From an uncultured Tenacibaculum sp. (GTDB taxonomy: Bacteria > Bacteroidota > Bacteroidia > Flavobacteriales > Flavobacteriaceae), in contig CANNGJ010000013.1 in assembly GCA_947504185.1 (NCBI GenBank), forward strand, positions 1 through 64,000: a DNA stretch of 64,000 nucleotides, in the 5' to 3' direction. Below are positions 32,022-41,437 of the stretch, in pieces. The position numbers were made by a program, and so were the translations under genes. Numbering within the stretch: the first letter of the stretch is position 1; each line of letters begins with the position of its first letter. The notes under the pieces were generated by a model, which searched no databases, was not told where the DNA came from, and saw only the letters and a program-made list of their open reading frames with translations.

Positions 32022-35000
32022 ATGACTTCAAAAAAAATACTTATTGTAATTGCTATAATTACAAGTAATTTTCTGCTGGCTCAAAATAATTTAATTCGTA
32101 AACCAGCTATTAGTCCAGATGCTACTCAAATGGCATTTTCTTATCATGGAGATATTTGGATCTATAATTTTACTACACAACAAACAAGCCGATTAACAAT
32201 TCATAAAGGGTACGAGAGTAATCCAGTTTGGAATGCAAGCGGAACAGCTATAGCATTTTCATCTAACCGAAAGGGAAATGATAATGTGTTTACAACTTCT
32301 TTAAACGGAGGAGTTCCTAAGCAATTAACATATTATCCTACTGCAAATACTCCAACAGATTGGACAAAAGGTGGAGAGATAATTTTTACAACAAGGAGAG
32401 TGTATCGCGGTCCAGAGTGGGACGCACAAATGTATAGTGTTAATGATAATGGAGGTACTCCTCAACGATTATTAACTGCTTATGGAGAGATGGCTTCGGT
32501 TTCGCCAAATGGTAAGTTTATTGCATTTACAAAAGGAGCTTGTCGTATTGCGCGTGAAGATTATTCTGGTTCTGCGCAACGTGATATTTGGATTTATAAT
32601 ACACAAACAAAGCAATATCATCAAATTACAACTAGTAGTAAAAATGATCATTCACCAATATGGGATGCTTCAGGTAATTTATATTATGTAGGAGCTAAAA
32701 GTGGAAGATACAATGTATATAAACAGGTAATTTCTTCGAATGGAACTACTAATGGAACTGCTACTCAATTAACATCAGAGAAAAAAGATGGAGTGCGTTC
32801 TTATTCGGTAAGCGATAACGGAATTATTATTTATTTGACTGGAGTAAACTTATTTAAAGTTGAAAATGGGTCAAAACAAAAAATCAATTTAAATATTTCT
32901 TCTGACAATCGTTTTGAAGAAGAAGAGACAAAAACAGTTTCTAACGGAATTAGTAGTTATGCAGTTTCACCTGATGGAAAAAATATAGCTTTAGAAATTA
33001 ACGGAGAGATATTTGTTAAGCAAAATAATAAAGAGAAAAAGCGCTCTAACAATGTAAGTAAGCATTCGTTTAGAGATCGTAATCCACAGTGGGTTGATAA
33101 CAAAACTGTTGTTTTTTCTTCAGATAGAGATGGAGTTTATCAATTGTACAACGCAGTTTCAACAGATACATTAGTTGGTTTACACCGTAGTTTGAAAACA
33201 AAAGTTACGAAACTAACGAAGAGTAAAGAAGATGTTGAAGGTTCATTAGTGTCACCAAACGGAAAGAAAATCGCGTACCAAGTTGGTAGAGGAATTTTAA
33301 TGGTTGCTGATTTAAAAGATGGGGAAATAGTAAACGCTAAAGAGTATTCTAATTCTTGGGCAGCTGCCGAAGGTGTGTCTTGGAGTCCAGATAGTAAATA
33401 CTTAGCCTACTCTCAAGAAGATTTAAATTTTGATAGTGAGATTTTTATTCAATCAATCAAGGATCCTTCAGTAAAAATGAATGTGTCAATGCATCCACGA
33501 AGCGATCGTAACCCTGTTTGGAGTGCTGATGGTAAAAAATTAGCTTTCTTATCTAACAGAAGTGGAATTAATTATGATGTTTGGATGGTTTGGTTAGAAA
33601 AATCTGATTGGGAAAAATCTAAAAGAGATCACGAAGAAGGCGCTTATTATCCAGAAAAGAAAGAGGAAAAGGAAGAAGGGAAAAAAACAGAAAAGAAAGA
33701 CAAGAAAAAGAAGAAGAAAAAAGTTATAGTTAAAATAGATGAAGATAAAATCTATGATCGTTTAGTACAGGTTACTTCTTTACAAGATAATGAGTATAGT
33801 CCTGTGTTTAGTGCAGATAGTAAGTTTATTTATTTCTCAGCTACAAATCCAGCAAGTAAAAAAAGAAGTACTTATAAAGTAAAGTGGGATGGAAGCAAAC
33901 CTAAAGCTATCAAAGGAGTTAGTGGAGCAAGAAGAATCTCAGAGAATAAAGGGAAAGTTTATTTTACTTCTAAAGGAAGCTTAAGTCAGTTAGATACAAA
34001 ATCTGATAAAGTAACCAAATTACCTCATTCGGCAACCTATACTAAAAATAGTAAGAAAGAATACGAGCAAATTTTTAACGAAGGTATAAGAGCATTAACA
34101 GCTGGTTTTTACGATCCAGAATTTCATGGGTATGATTGGAATGCATTGGTTAAAAAGTATAAACCTTGGGTGTTGTCAGCAACCACGCATCAAGATTATT
34201 CATATATGTATAATTTGTTGTTAGGACAGTTAAATGCGAGTCATATGGGGTATCGCGGAACTGCACCTAAGACTATAGATGAAAAAATTGGATTATTAGG
34301 TTTAGATGTAATTAATGTTAAGGATGGGGTAAAAGTAAATTTTGTATTGCCAAATACAGTTGCTGATAAATCGAAAAGTAAATTAAATGTAGGAGATGTT
34401 ATTACCGCTGTAAATGGAAATATAATTGATAAAAACACTAACTTCTATAAACTGTTAAAGCAAACTCAAGGAAACGAAGTATTGTTAAGTCTAAAGAATG
34501 GAAAAGATGTTGTGATCCGTCCACAAAAATCAATTAGAAGTCAACAATATGAAGAATGGATAGATTCTCGAAAGAAATTAGTTGATGAATATTCAAATGG
34601 GCAATTGGGGTATATACATATCCAAGGAATGAATCAACCAAGTTTTGAGCGTTTTGAACGTGAATTAAAAGCAAGTGGATACGGTAAAAAAGGAATCGTA
34701 ATCGATGTTCGCTATAACGGAGGAGGTTGGACTACCGATCGTTTAATGGCTGTTTTAAATGTAGATCAACATGCATATACGGTTCCTAGAGGTGCGACAA
34801 AAAGCTTGAAAAATCATAAAAAGTATAGTAAGAATTACCCGTTTAATGAACGTGCTATTTTATCAGTAAATACAAAGCCAGTAGTTGCTTTATGTAATGA
34901 GAATAGTTATTCAAATGCTGAAATTTTTTCACATGCATTTAAAAACTTAGGATTAGGTAAATTAGTTGGTCAACCTACCTTTGGAGCGGTAATTTCTACA

Positions 35001-35198
35001 GGTGGTAAAAGATTACAAAACGGATATATTCGTATGCCTTTTAGAGCTTGGTTTGTTAAAAAATCAGGAAAAAATATGGAAAATGATGCTCCAGCAGTAC
35101 CAGATTATTTAGTTAAAAATGCTCCAGGATGGAAAGAAAGAGGTGAAGATGGACAACTTAAAAAAGCAGTTGAGGTATTGTTACAAGACATTAAATAA
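32022..35198 (+). CDS. Tricorn-like S41 family peptidase (beta-propeller, PDZ, tail-specific protease)
   Basis: WD40/PD40 repeats (ISPDATQMAFSYHGDIWIYN), PDZ, S41 core NSYSNAEIFSHAFKNLGLGKLVGQPTFGA. Confidence 0.88.
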   Translation: MTSKKILIVIAIITSNFLLAQNNLIRKPAISPDATQMAFSYHGDIWIYNFTTQQTSRLTIHKGYESNPVWNASGTAIAFSSNRKGNDNVFTTSLNGGVPKQLTYYPTANTPTDWTKGGEIIFTTRRVYRGPEWDAQMYSVNDNGGTPQRLLTAYGEMASVSPNGKFIAFTKGACRIAREDYSGSAQRDIWIYNTQTKQYHQITTSSKNDHSPIWDASGNLYYVGAKSGRYNVYKQVISSNGTTNGTATQLTSEKKDGVRSYSVSDNGIIIYLTGVNLFKVENGSKQKINLNISSDNRFEEEETKTVSNGISSYAVSPDGKNIALEINGEIFVKQNNKEKKRSNNVSKHSFRDRNPQWVDNKTVVFSSDRDGVYQLYNAVSTDTLVGLHRSLKTKVTKLTKSKEDVEGSLVSPNGKKIAYQVGRGILMVADLKDGEIVNAKEYSNSWAAAEGVSWSPDSKYLAYSQEDLNFDSEIFIQSIKDPSVKMNVSMHPRSDRNPVWSADGKKLAFLSNRSGINYDVWMVWLEKSDWEKSKRDHEEGAYYPEKKEEKEEGKKTEKKDKKKKKKKVIVKIDEDKIYDRLVQVTSLQDNEYSPVFSADSKFIYFSATNPASKKRSTYKVKWDGSKPKAIKGVSGARRISENKGKVYFTSKGSLSQLDTKSDKVTKLPHSATYTKNSKKEYEQIFNEGIRALTAGFYDPEFHGYDWNALVKKYKPWVLSATTHQDYSYMYNLLLGQLNASHMGYRGTAPKTIDEKIGLLGLDVINVKDGVKVNFVLPNTVADKSKSKLNVGDVITAVNGNIIDKNTNFYKLLKQTQGNEVLLSLKNGKDVVIRPQKSIRSQQYEEWIDSRKKLVDEYSNGQLGYIHIQGMNQPSFERFERELKASGYGKKGIVIDVRYNGGGWTTDRLMAVLNVDQHAYTVPRGATKSLKNHKKYSKNYPFNERAILSVNTKPVVALCNENSYSNAEIFSHAFKNLGLGKLVGQPTFGAVISTGGKRLQNGYIRMPFRAWFVKKSGKNMENDAPAVPDYLVKNAPGWKERGEDGQLKKAVEVLLQDIK

Positions 35199-35217
35199 TA
35201 GTTAAGTTTATATAATT

Positions 35218-35249
35218 AAAAAGCGAAGATTTTAAAATCTTCGCTTTTT
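35218..35249. terminator. 32-bp perfect palindromic terminator
   Basis: AAAAAGCGAAGATTTTAAAATCTTCGCTTTTT. Confidence 0.8.
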
Positions 35250-35256
35250 TTATTTT

Positions 35257-35264
35257 TACTTTTG
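35257..35264 (+). promoter_or_regulatory. -7 box TACTTTTG, 4 nt upstream of the recQ ATG
   Basis: TAnnTTTG match. Confidence 0.5.
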
Positions 35265-35268
35265 TCAC

Positions 35269-37383
35269 ATGATGCAGATTACTGAAAAAGACTTACTAGG
35301 AAAACTAAAAATTAATTTCGGATATGATAGTTTTCGATTAGAACAAAAATCAATTATTGAAAATATTTTAGCTAAAAAAGATACCTTGGTTATTATGCCA
35401 ACAGGTGGAGGTAAATCTATTTGTTTTCAGCTACCATCATTATTTTTTGAAGGAATTACCTTGGTTATTTCTCCGTTGATTGCATTAATGAAAGATCAGG
35501 TTGATAGTTTAAAAGCAAACGGAATTCCATCAACATATTATAACAGTAGTCAATCATCTGACGAACAGCAGCAAGTCTTTGATGCGATAGCAAATAAATC
35601 GATTAAGTTATTATATGTTGCTCCAGAGAGTTTGCCATTGCTTCAAAATATTTTAAATCAGAATTATATAAGTTGTGTTGCAATTGATGAAGCACATTGT
35701 ATTTCTTCTTGGGGCCATGATTTTCGACCATCATACAAGCAATTAGCTTTCTTAAAAAAGACGTTGCCAGAAACACCAATAGTAGCTTTAACTGCGACTG
35801 CTGATAAAGCTACGCAAGAAGATATTCTAGAGCAATTAGCAATTCCGAATGCAACACGATTTTTGAGTTCTTTTAATAGAGAAAATATCGCTTTAGAGGT
35901 TCGTCCTGCAAACGACAGAGTAAAACAGATTATAAAGTTTATTAATAAAAGACCTAACGATTCTGGAATTGTGTATTGTTTAAGTAGAAAAGCAACTGAG
36001 CAATTAGCAAGCAAATTAAAACAAAACGGAATAGATGCTAAATCGTATCATGCTGGTTTAACTTTTGATGAACGTGCAAAAACACAGGAAGATTTTATTA
36101 AAGATGAGACGCAAATTATTTGCGCAACTATTGCCTTTGGTATGGGAATCGATAAATCGAATGTACGTTGGGTGATTCATTATAATATGCCTAAAAATAT
36201 TGAGGGATATTATCAGGAAATTGGTCGTGCGGGTCGTGACGGATTACCATCGCAAGCATTATTGTTTCACAGTTATGCAGATGTAATTCAGTTACGTCAG
36301 TTTATTGCAAATACTGGAAATAGAGAAGTGCAAGAAGCGAAGTTAGATAGAATGAAGCAGTTTTCTGAAGCTACAGTTTGTAGACGAAAAATACTGTTAA
36401 GTTACTTTGGTGAGTTGATTGAAGAAAATTGTGGTAATTGTGATGTTTGTGATAATCCACCAAAGTTTTTCGACGGAACTGTGATTGCTCAAAAAGCATT
36501 ATCTGCTATTTATCGTTTACAACAAAAAGAAGCGATGGGTACTGTTATTGATGTGATTAGAGGTGCTAAAAATGCTGCAGTTTATGATAAAAATTATCAA
36601 ACTTTAAAAACATACGGAGTTGGAAGTGATACTTCATGGCAACATTGGCAGCATTATATTATTCAGTTAATCAATCAAGGATATTGCCAAATAGCTTTTC
36701 ATTTAAATAATACATTACAGTTAACTGACTTCTCTAAAAAAGTATTGTTTGATGGTGAAAAAGTTGAACTAACAACACCTACTGAAATTAAAAAAGAAGT
36801 TAAGATTGCTGCTAAAGAGAAAAAGGTGAAAACGAAAGCAGCAGCAAAAGATACCCTGTTTGAACGTTTACGTAAATTACGTTATCGTATTGCCCAAGAA
36901 GAAGATATTGCAGCATATTTAGTTTTTAGTGATGCAACTCTTAAAGAGTTAGAAAATGAGCGTCCGCAAACAGATAATGATTTTTTAGCGATTAGTGGAG
37001 TAGGGCAGCGTAAGTTAGAAGTATATGGAGGTGAATTTATGGAAGAGATAAAAACCTTTATTAACGAAAAAAAGCGAGGAAGAAAAGATACTACTTTAGA
37101 AACCTTTCAATTATATAAAGAAGATTTTACAATTGATGAAATTGCTGATAAGCGAAATTTAAAAGCACAAACAATTTTTTCGCATTTATCTAAATTATAT
37201 TTAGAAGGAAAAGACGTGAGTTTAGATGAGTTTATTGAAGCTGATACTTTAAAGTTAGTCGCAAATGCTAAAAAAGTATTAAAGAATGAATCAACATTAA
37301 AACCTTATTTTGAGTTTCTAGGAGAGAAGGTTCCGTATGAGCAAATAAGAATTGGATTGACTATTCTACAGAAGAAAAGATAA
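35269..37383 (+). CDS. recQ: ATP-dependent DNA helicase RecQ
   Basis: MPTGGGKSICFQLP; DEAHCISSWGHDFRP; QEIGRAGRDG; CGNCDVC; HRDC. Confidence 0.93.
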   Translation: MMQITEKDLLGKLKINFGYDSFRLEQKSIIENILAKKDTLVIMPTGGGKSICFQLPSLFFEGITLVISPLIALMKDQVDSLKANGIPSTYYNSSQSSDEQQQVFDAIANKSIKLLYVAPESLPLLQNILNQNYISCVAIDEAHCISSWGHDFRPSYKQLAFLKKTLPETPIVALTATADKATQEDILEQLAIPNATRFLSSFNRENIALEVRPANDRVKQIIKFINKRPNDSGIVYCLSRKATEQLASKLKQNGIDAKSYHAGLTFDERAKTQEDFIKDETQIICATIAFGMGIDKSNVRWVIHYNMPKNIEGYYQEIGRAGRDGLPSQALLFHSYADVIQLRQFIANTGNREVQEAKLDRMKQFSEATVCRRKILLSYFGELIEENCGNCDVCDNPPKFFDGTVIAQKALSAIYRLQQKEAMGTVIDVIRGAKNAAVYDKNYQTLKTYGVGSDTSWQHWQHYIIQLINQGYCQIAFHLNNTLQLTDFSKKVLFDGEKVELTTPTEIKKEVKIAAKEKKVKTKAAAKDTLFERLRKLRYRIAQEEDIAAYLVFSDATLKELENERPQTDNDFLAISGVGQRKLEVYGGEFMEEIKTFINEKKRGRKDTTLETFQLYKEDFTIDEIADKRNLKAQTIFSHLSKLYLEGKDVSLDEFIEADTLKLVANAKKVLKNESTLKPYFEFLGEKVPYEQIRIGLTILQKKR

Positions 37384-37413
37384 AAATAGGCTGCCTTTTT
37401 AAGCAGCCTATTT
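37384..37413. terminator. Bidirectional terminator
   Basis: AAATAGGCTGC...GCAGCCTATTT between convergent genes. Confidence 0.75.
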
Positions 37414-37419
37414 CATAAT

Positions 37420-38037
37420 TTATTTTTTTAATTCTTCCATTTCTTTGATAATACTGTCTAATTTAGAAATATGAGTTCCATATAATATTTTAGTTGAAAT
37501 TGTGTAAACGATTATTCCAATAACAGAAACTATAAGAGCTACGATAAAACCGATTCCTATAACCTCTATAAAAGAAGTATCAGAAGAAATAAACTTTGAT
37601 AAAAAGCTTTTTTCTTTAATACTAAATGCAAGTGCGAAAATTGATAAAACAGCTAATGGTATTGCAAATATAAATAGCTTTTTTGAGGCTTTTATAACAG
37701 TATTTATCACAGTTTTATATTCTTTTAAATATGTTAAGTTATCGGATTTTACATCAATATTATTAAACTGACTTAATAATCTCGTATTAAAAAAGTACAA
37801 GCATAAGATTAAAAAGGCACCGTAAAATCCTATGATCGCTTCAGAGAAAAGAGTCATTCCAACAGCAACTAAAATAGCCATAGGAATCAATCCTTTATTA
37901 TCTGTCTCGTAGGTTCTTTTTATTTTGTTAATTAATGATTGAGATTTTTGATTGTATAAATTATTTATTTTCGGAGCTATTAACGATTGCTCGTCAATAA
38001 AAGCTTCATTCCATATTTTTTCAATTGATTTTTCCAT
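37420..38037 (-). CDS. Membrane protein overlapping and downstream of an ECF sigma gene (possible anti-sigma)
   Basis: Four hydrophobic segments; 17-nt overlap with the sigma ORF. Confidence 0.5.
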   Translation of the reverse strand: MEKSIEKIWNEAFIDEQSLIAPKINNLYNQKSQSLINKIKRTYETDNKGLIPMAILVAVGMTLFSEAIIGFYGAFLILCLYFFNTRLLSQFNNIDVKSDNLTYLKEYKTVINTVIKASKKLFIFAIPLAVLSIFALAFSIKEKSFLSKFISSDTSFIEVIGIGFIVALIVSVIGIIVYTISTKILYGTHISKLDSIIKEMEELKK

Positions 38038-38503
38038 CTAATAATATTTTTAATTGTTTTTTAACTCTGTTAATTCGTACCGCAATATTGTTAGCACTGG
38101 TTCCAATAATTGTGGCAATTTCTTTGTGCGGATTTTCTTCTAAATGCAATAAAATTATCGCTCTGTCGACTTCAGATAATTTTTTAATAGCATCATACAA
38201 TAAGTTTAAACTCTCATCTTTAAAAGCAGTGTTTTTTTCAGATTGTTCATGAAGAATTTCGACGTTATTACCTCTTCTTTTTTTCTTTTTAGAAAGCGTT
38301 AAACAAATGTTTAAGGTAATTCGATAAATCCAAGTACTCCATTTCGATTTATTTTGAAAAGCATCTCTACTTTTCCAAATTTGTAAACAAGCCTCTTGAT
38401 AAAAATCTTCAAAATCTTCTTGAGAATCAGTATATGCTCTGCATATTTTAATAATAATACCTGCATGCGGTAGTATTGATGATGTGTAAAAATCGTTACT
38501 CAA
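38021..38503 (-). CDS. ECF RNA polymerase sigma factor (apparent TTG start)
   Basis: DSQEDFEDFYQEACLQIWKSRDAFQNKSKWSTWIYRITLNICLT; region 4 LSEVDRAIILLHLEENPHKEIATIIGTSANNIAVRINRVKKQL. Confidence 0.85.
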   Translation of the reverse strand: MSNDFYTSSILPHAGIIIKICRAYTDSQEDFEDFYQEACLQIWKSRDAFQNKSKWSTWIYRITLNICLTLSKKKKRRGNNVEILHEQSEKNTAFKDESLNLLYDAIKKLSEVDRAIILLHLEENPHKEIATIIGTSANNIAVRINRVKKQLKILLDGKIN

Positions 38504-38577
38504 AATTGTTTTTTATTGATTAGTAATCGCAGAGTTAAATATATTACAAGGAAATTTAAAAAAATGTATTATTTTAT

Positions 38578-38595
38578 TTTCAATAATTATTGAAA
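38578..38595. promoter_or_regulatory. Operator-like palindrome O1 TTTCAATAATTATTGAAA
   Basis: Perfect 18-bp palindrome overlapping the -33 element of the GbsR-like gene; same half-sites as 39142-39167. Confidence 0.6.
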
Positions 38596-38619
38596 GTTTT
38601 AAAAGATGTTGTATATTTG
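38590..38619 (+). promoter_or_regulatory. Consensus promoter TTG-N19-TATATTTG for the GbsR-like gene, 4 nt before its ATG
   Basis: TTG 38590-38592, TATATTTG 38612-38619. Confidence 0.7.
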
Positions 38620-38623
38620 TTGC

Positions 38624-39127
38624 ATGAAATTAGATGAGGCAAAGATAAAATACATTCAAACCTGGGGAAGTTTAGCAACAAGTTGGGGCATTAATAAAAC
38701 GATGGCGCAAGTACATGCTTTGTTATTAGTTTCTACAAAACCACTTTCTGCCGAAGATATTATGGAGACTTTACAAATTTCTCGTGGTAATGTTAATATG
38801 AATGTTAGAGCTTTAATTGATTGGGGAATTGTTAATAAAGAGTTTGTAATTGGAGAGCGTAAAGAATTTTTTTCTGCAGGAAAAGATATTTGGGAACTCT
38901 TTAAACAAATTACTAAAGAGCGTAAGAAGAGAGAGATAGAGCCAGTTATTAAAATTTTGGATGAGTTACAATTAATAGATGATAATTCTGAAGAGGCACA
39001 ACAATTTAAAAAGGTTTTGGGAGATTTATCTTCTGTTACAAATACTGTAAACGGAATTTTAGATAAAGCCATAAAAGCGGATGAACATTGGTTATTATCA
39101 AACTTTACAAAAGTTATTAAGAAGTAA
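38624..39127 (+). CDS. GbsR/MarR family transcriptional regulator
   Basis: GSLATSWGINKTMAQVHALLLVSTKPLSAEDIMETLQISRGNVNMNVRALIDWGIV winged helix; ATG chosen at 38624. Confidence 0.85.
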   Translation: MKLDEAKIKYIQTWGSLATSWGINKTMAQVHALLLVSTKPLSAEDIMETLQISRGNVNMNVRALIDWGIVNKEFVIGERKEFFSAGKDIWELFKQITKERKKREIEPVIKILDELQLIDDNSEEAQQFKKVLGDLSSVTNTVNGILDKAIKADEHWLLSNFTKVIKK

Positions 39128-39141
39128 AAAAATTTGAACAC

Positions 39142-39167
39142 AAACTTTCAAAAATTATTGAAAGTTT
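39142..39167. promoter_or_regulatory. Operator-like dyad O2 AAACTTTCAA-AAATTA-TTGAAAGTTT
   Basis: Perfect 10-bp arms, 12 bp upstream of the DoxX-like ORF. Confidence 0.6.
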
Positions 39168-39178
39168 TAAATTAATAT

Positions 39179-39553
39179 ATGAAACTGAATAAAATAGTAA
39201 TTTATATAATCTCATTAGTCTGGTTTATCAATGGATTTTTTTGTAAAATATTAAACCTTGCTCCAAGACATCAAGAAATTGTTGCTAGAATTTTAAATGA
39301 AGAATATTCTAGAGAAATTACAATAATAATTGGAGTTTTAGAAGTGTTTATGATAATTTGGATTTTATCAGGTTTTAAATCAAGACTGAATAGCATTACA
39401 CAGATATCAATTATAATTACAATGAATATTATTGAATTCTTTTTGGCAAAAGACTTATTAATGTGGGGTAAACTAAATATAATTTTCGCTTTTCTTTTTG
39501 TAGCAATTATATATTATAATGAATTTGTAATTAAGAATAAAAACTATGTTTAA
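39179..39553 (+). CDS. DoxX-like small membrane protein
   Basis: Four hydrophobic helices; WFINGFFCKILNLAPRHQEIVARI. Confidence 0.6.
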   Translation: MKLNKIVIYIISLVWFINGFFCKILNLAPRHQEIVARILNEEYSREITIIIGVLEVFMIIWILSGFKSRLNSITQISIIITMNIIEFFLAKDLLMWGKLNIIFAFLFVAIIYYNEFVIKNKNYV

Positions 39554-40283
39554 TAAAATAAAAAATCATCCATTTGCAGTTGAAGCTTTCTTTGAGAGTT
39601 CTATAGTGTTCACGTTTGCAGTTCCTAAAGAACAATTAGAACCTTTAATTCCTGAACGTTTAACATTAGATACTTTTCAAGATAAATGGGCTTTTATAGC
39701 GATTGCAATGGTGCAAACAAAAGATTTAAAACCAAAAGGCTTTCCTAAATTTATGGGAAATGATTTTTTCTTAATTGGTTATAGAGTATTTGTTCGTTAT
39801 ACAAATAATAAAGGTAAAAGATTAAGAGGATTGTATATTTTAAAGTCAGAAACTGATAGTAATAAAATGACTTTTAGAGGAAATATCTTCACACATTATA
39901 ATTATAAAACTACAGACATATCTATAAATAGAGAAGAAACTACAATAGAAATATTCTCTAAAAAATCTAACTTTAATATTAAGGTAAATAAAACAGATGA
40001 AGAAATAGAGTTGCCAACAAATTCGCCTTTTATAAATTGGAAAGAAGCTAGAAAATTTGCTGGTCCTTTACCATTTACATTTACTTATAATAAAGAAACA
40101 AAGGAAGTTTTAATTATTGAAGGTGTTAGACAAAACTGGAAGCCAAAGCCTTTAAATGTTGAAGATTATCATTTTAATTTCTTAAATGAATTACAATTAA
40201 AAAATTATGTTTTAGCAAATAGTTTTATAATTGAAAACATTCCATATCAATGGAAAAAAGGGAAAATTGAATTATGGAAATAG
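39546..40283 (+). CDS. DUF2071 (YqjF-like) protein
   Basis: FAVPKEQLEPLIPERLTLDTFQDKWAFIAIAMVQTKDLKPKGFP. Confidence 0.7.
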   Translation: MFNKIKNHPFAVEAFFESSIVFTFAVPKEQLEPLIPERLTLDTFQDKWAFIAIAMVQTKDLKPKGFPKFMGNDFFLIGYRVFVRYTNNKGKRLRGLYILKSETDSNKMTFRGNIFTHYNYKTTDISINREETTIEIFSKKSNFNIKVNKTDEEIELPTNSPFINWKEARKFAGPLPFTFTYNKETKEVLIIEGVRQNWKPKPLNVEDYHFNFLNELQLKNYVLANSFIIENIPYQWKKGKIELWK

Positions 40284-41029
40284 AAAGAAAAAAGTTTCAG
40301 GGAGTACTAAATATTTTAAGTTTTAATAGACATTTTTATGTAATAGGTTTACTCATTTTATTTTTAATCATTACCATTTGCTCATTCTTTAATGTATCAG
40401 ATTTAATTATTTGGTTGATAATTGGTACATTTTTATACGGATTTTTAATGCCTTTAATTGTTTCTGCCTATGTTTATGATTTTTCAGGATATTATAATTT
40501 TAATTGGCTAAATCAATTTAAAATTTCTGATTCAACAAAAAACACTTTTGTAAATATAAATGCAGGTTTTGATGAAACAAGTTTTATTATAAAAGATAAG
40601 TTTCCGAAATCGGATTTAAAAGTTTTTGATTTCTACAATTCAGAAAAACATACTGAACCAGCAATAGTTAGAGCAAGAAAAGTAACTGTAGAATATCCTA
40701 AAACTAAGCAGATAAAATACAATCAAGTTCCTTTAAAGGATAATTCTGTGGATATTATATTTTTATTATCGGCTGTACACGAAATAAGAAATAATGAGGA
40801 AAAAATTGAGCTTTTAAGCGAGTGTAAAAGAATTTGTAAAACAAACGGAAAAGTAATTATGGTTGAACATTTAAGAGATACTTCAAATTTCTTTGCTTTC
40901 TCAATTGGATTTACTCATTTTTTCTCAAGTAAAGTTTGGCAAAATGTTTTTAAAAAAGCTGGTTTTTCATCTACTACAGAAACAAAATTTACACCTTTTA
41001 TGTCAATTTTTAATACTATAAAAAATTAA
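40274..41029 (+). CDS. Membrane-associated class I SAM methyltransferase-like protein
   Basis: N-terminal hydrophobic helices, then NINAGFDETSF...DLKVFDFYN...VPLKDNSVDIIFLLSAVHEIRNNEEKIELLSECKRICKTNGKVIMVEH. Confidence 0.7.
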   Translation: MEIERKKFQGVLNILSFNRHFYVIGLLILFLIITICSFFNVSDLIIWLIIGTFLYGFLMPLIVSAYVYDFSGYYNFNWLNQFKISDSTKNTFVNINAGFDETSFIIKDKFPKSDLKVFDFYNSEKHTEPAIVRARKVTVEYPKTKQIKYNQVPLKDNSVDIIFLLSAVHEIRNNEEKIELLSECKRICKTNGKVIMVEHLRDTSNFFAFSIGFTHFFSSKVWQNVFKKAGFSSTTETKFTPFMSIFNTIKN

Positions 41030-41035
41030 AATTAA

Positions 41036-41431
41036 ATGGAACTACACCTTAAAATTATAGGAACTCTTTTATCATTATTGGCTTTTATACATATTGGTTT
41101 TCCAAAATATTTTAATTGGAAAACAGAATTAAAATCTTTGAGTTTGATAAATAAACAAATGATGGCAGTTCATACATTTTTTATTGCATTGGTTGTTTTT
41201 TTAATTGGTTTACTATGTTTAACTTCTTCAAATGAATTGGTTCATACAAGTTTAGGAAAGAAAATTTCTTTGGGATTAGGTGTTTTTTGGATTTTAAGGT
41301 TAGTATTTCAACTCTTTGTGTATTCTCCAAAATTATGGAAAGGGAAAAAATTTGAAACAACGATGCATATAGTGTTCACTTTTTTTTGGATATACATGAG
41401 TACATTATTTTTCATGATTTATTTAAAATAA
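41036..41431 (+). CDS. Small membrane protein, hypothetical
   Basis: Four predicted TM segments; within the operon. Confidence 0.55.
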   Translation: MELHLKIIGTLLSLLAFIHIGFPKYFNWKTELKSLSLINKQMMAVHTFFIALVVFLIGLLCLTSSNELVHTSLGKKISLGLGVFWILRLVFQLFVYSPKLWKGKKFETTMHIVFTFFWIYMSTLFFMIYLK

Positions 41432-41437
41432 ACAAGT

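Noticed and set aside
33655-33725. Lys/Glu-rich low-complexity stretch in the tricorn-like protein
   Set aside because: Looks like a flexible linker between propeller and protease domains; no frameshift.
35664-36014. 116-aa - strand ORF inside recQ
   Set aside because: Antisense to conserved helicase motifs; no domain evidence.
38656-39141. 161-aa ORF on - strand opposite the GbsR-like gene
   Set aside because: Coding shadow of a well-supported regulator; no recognisable domain.
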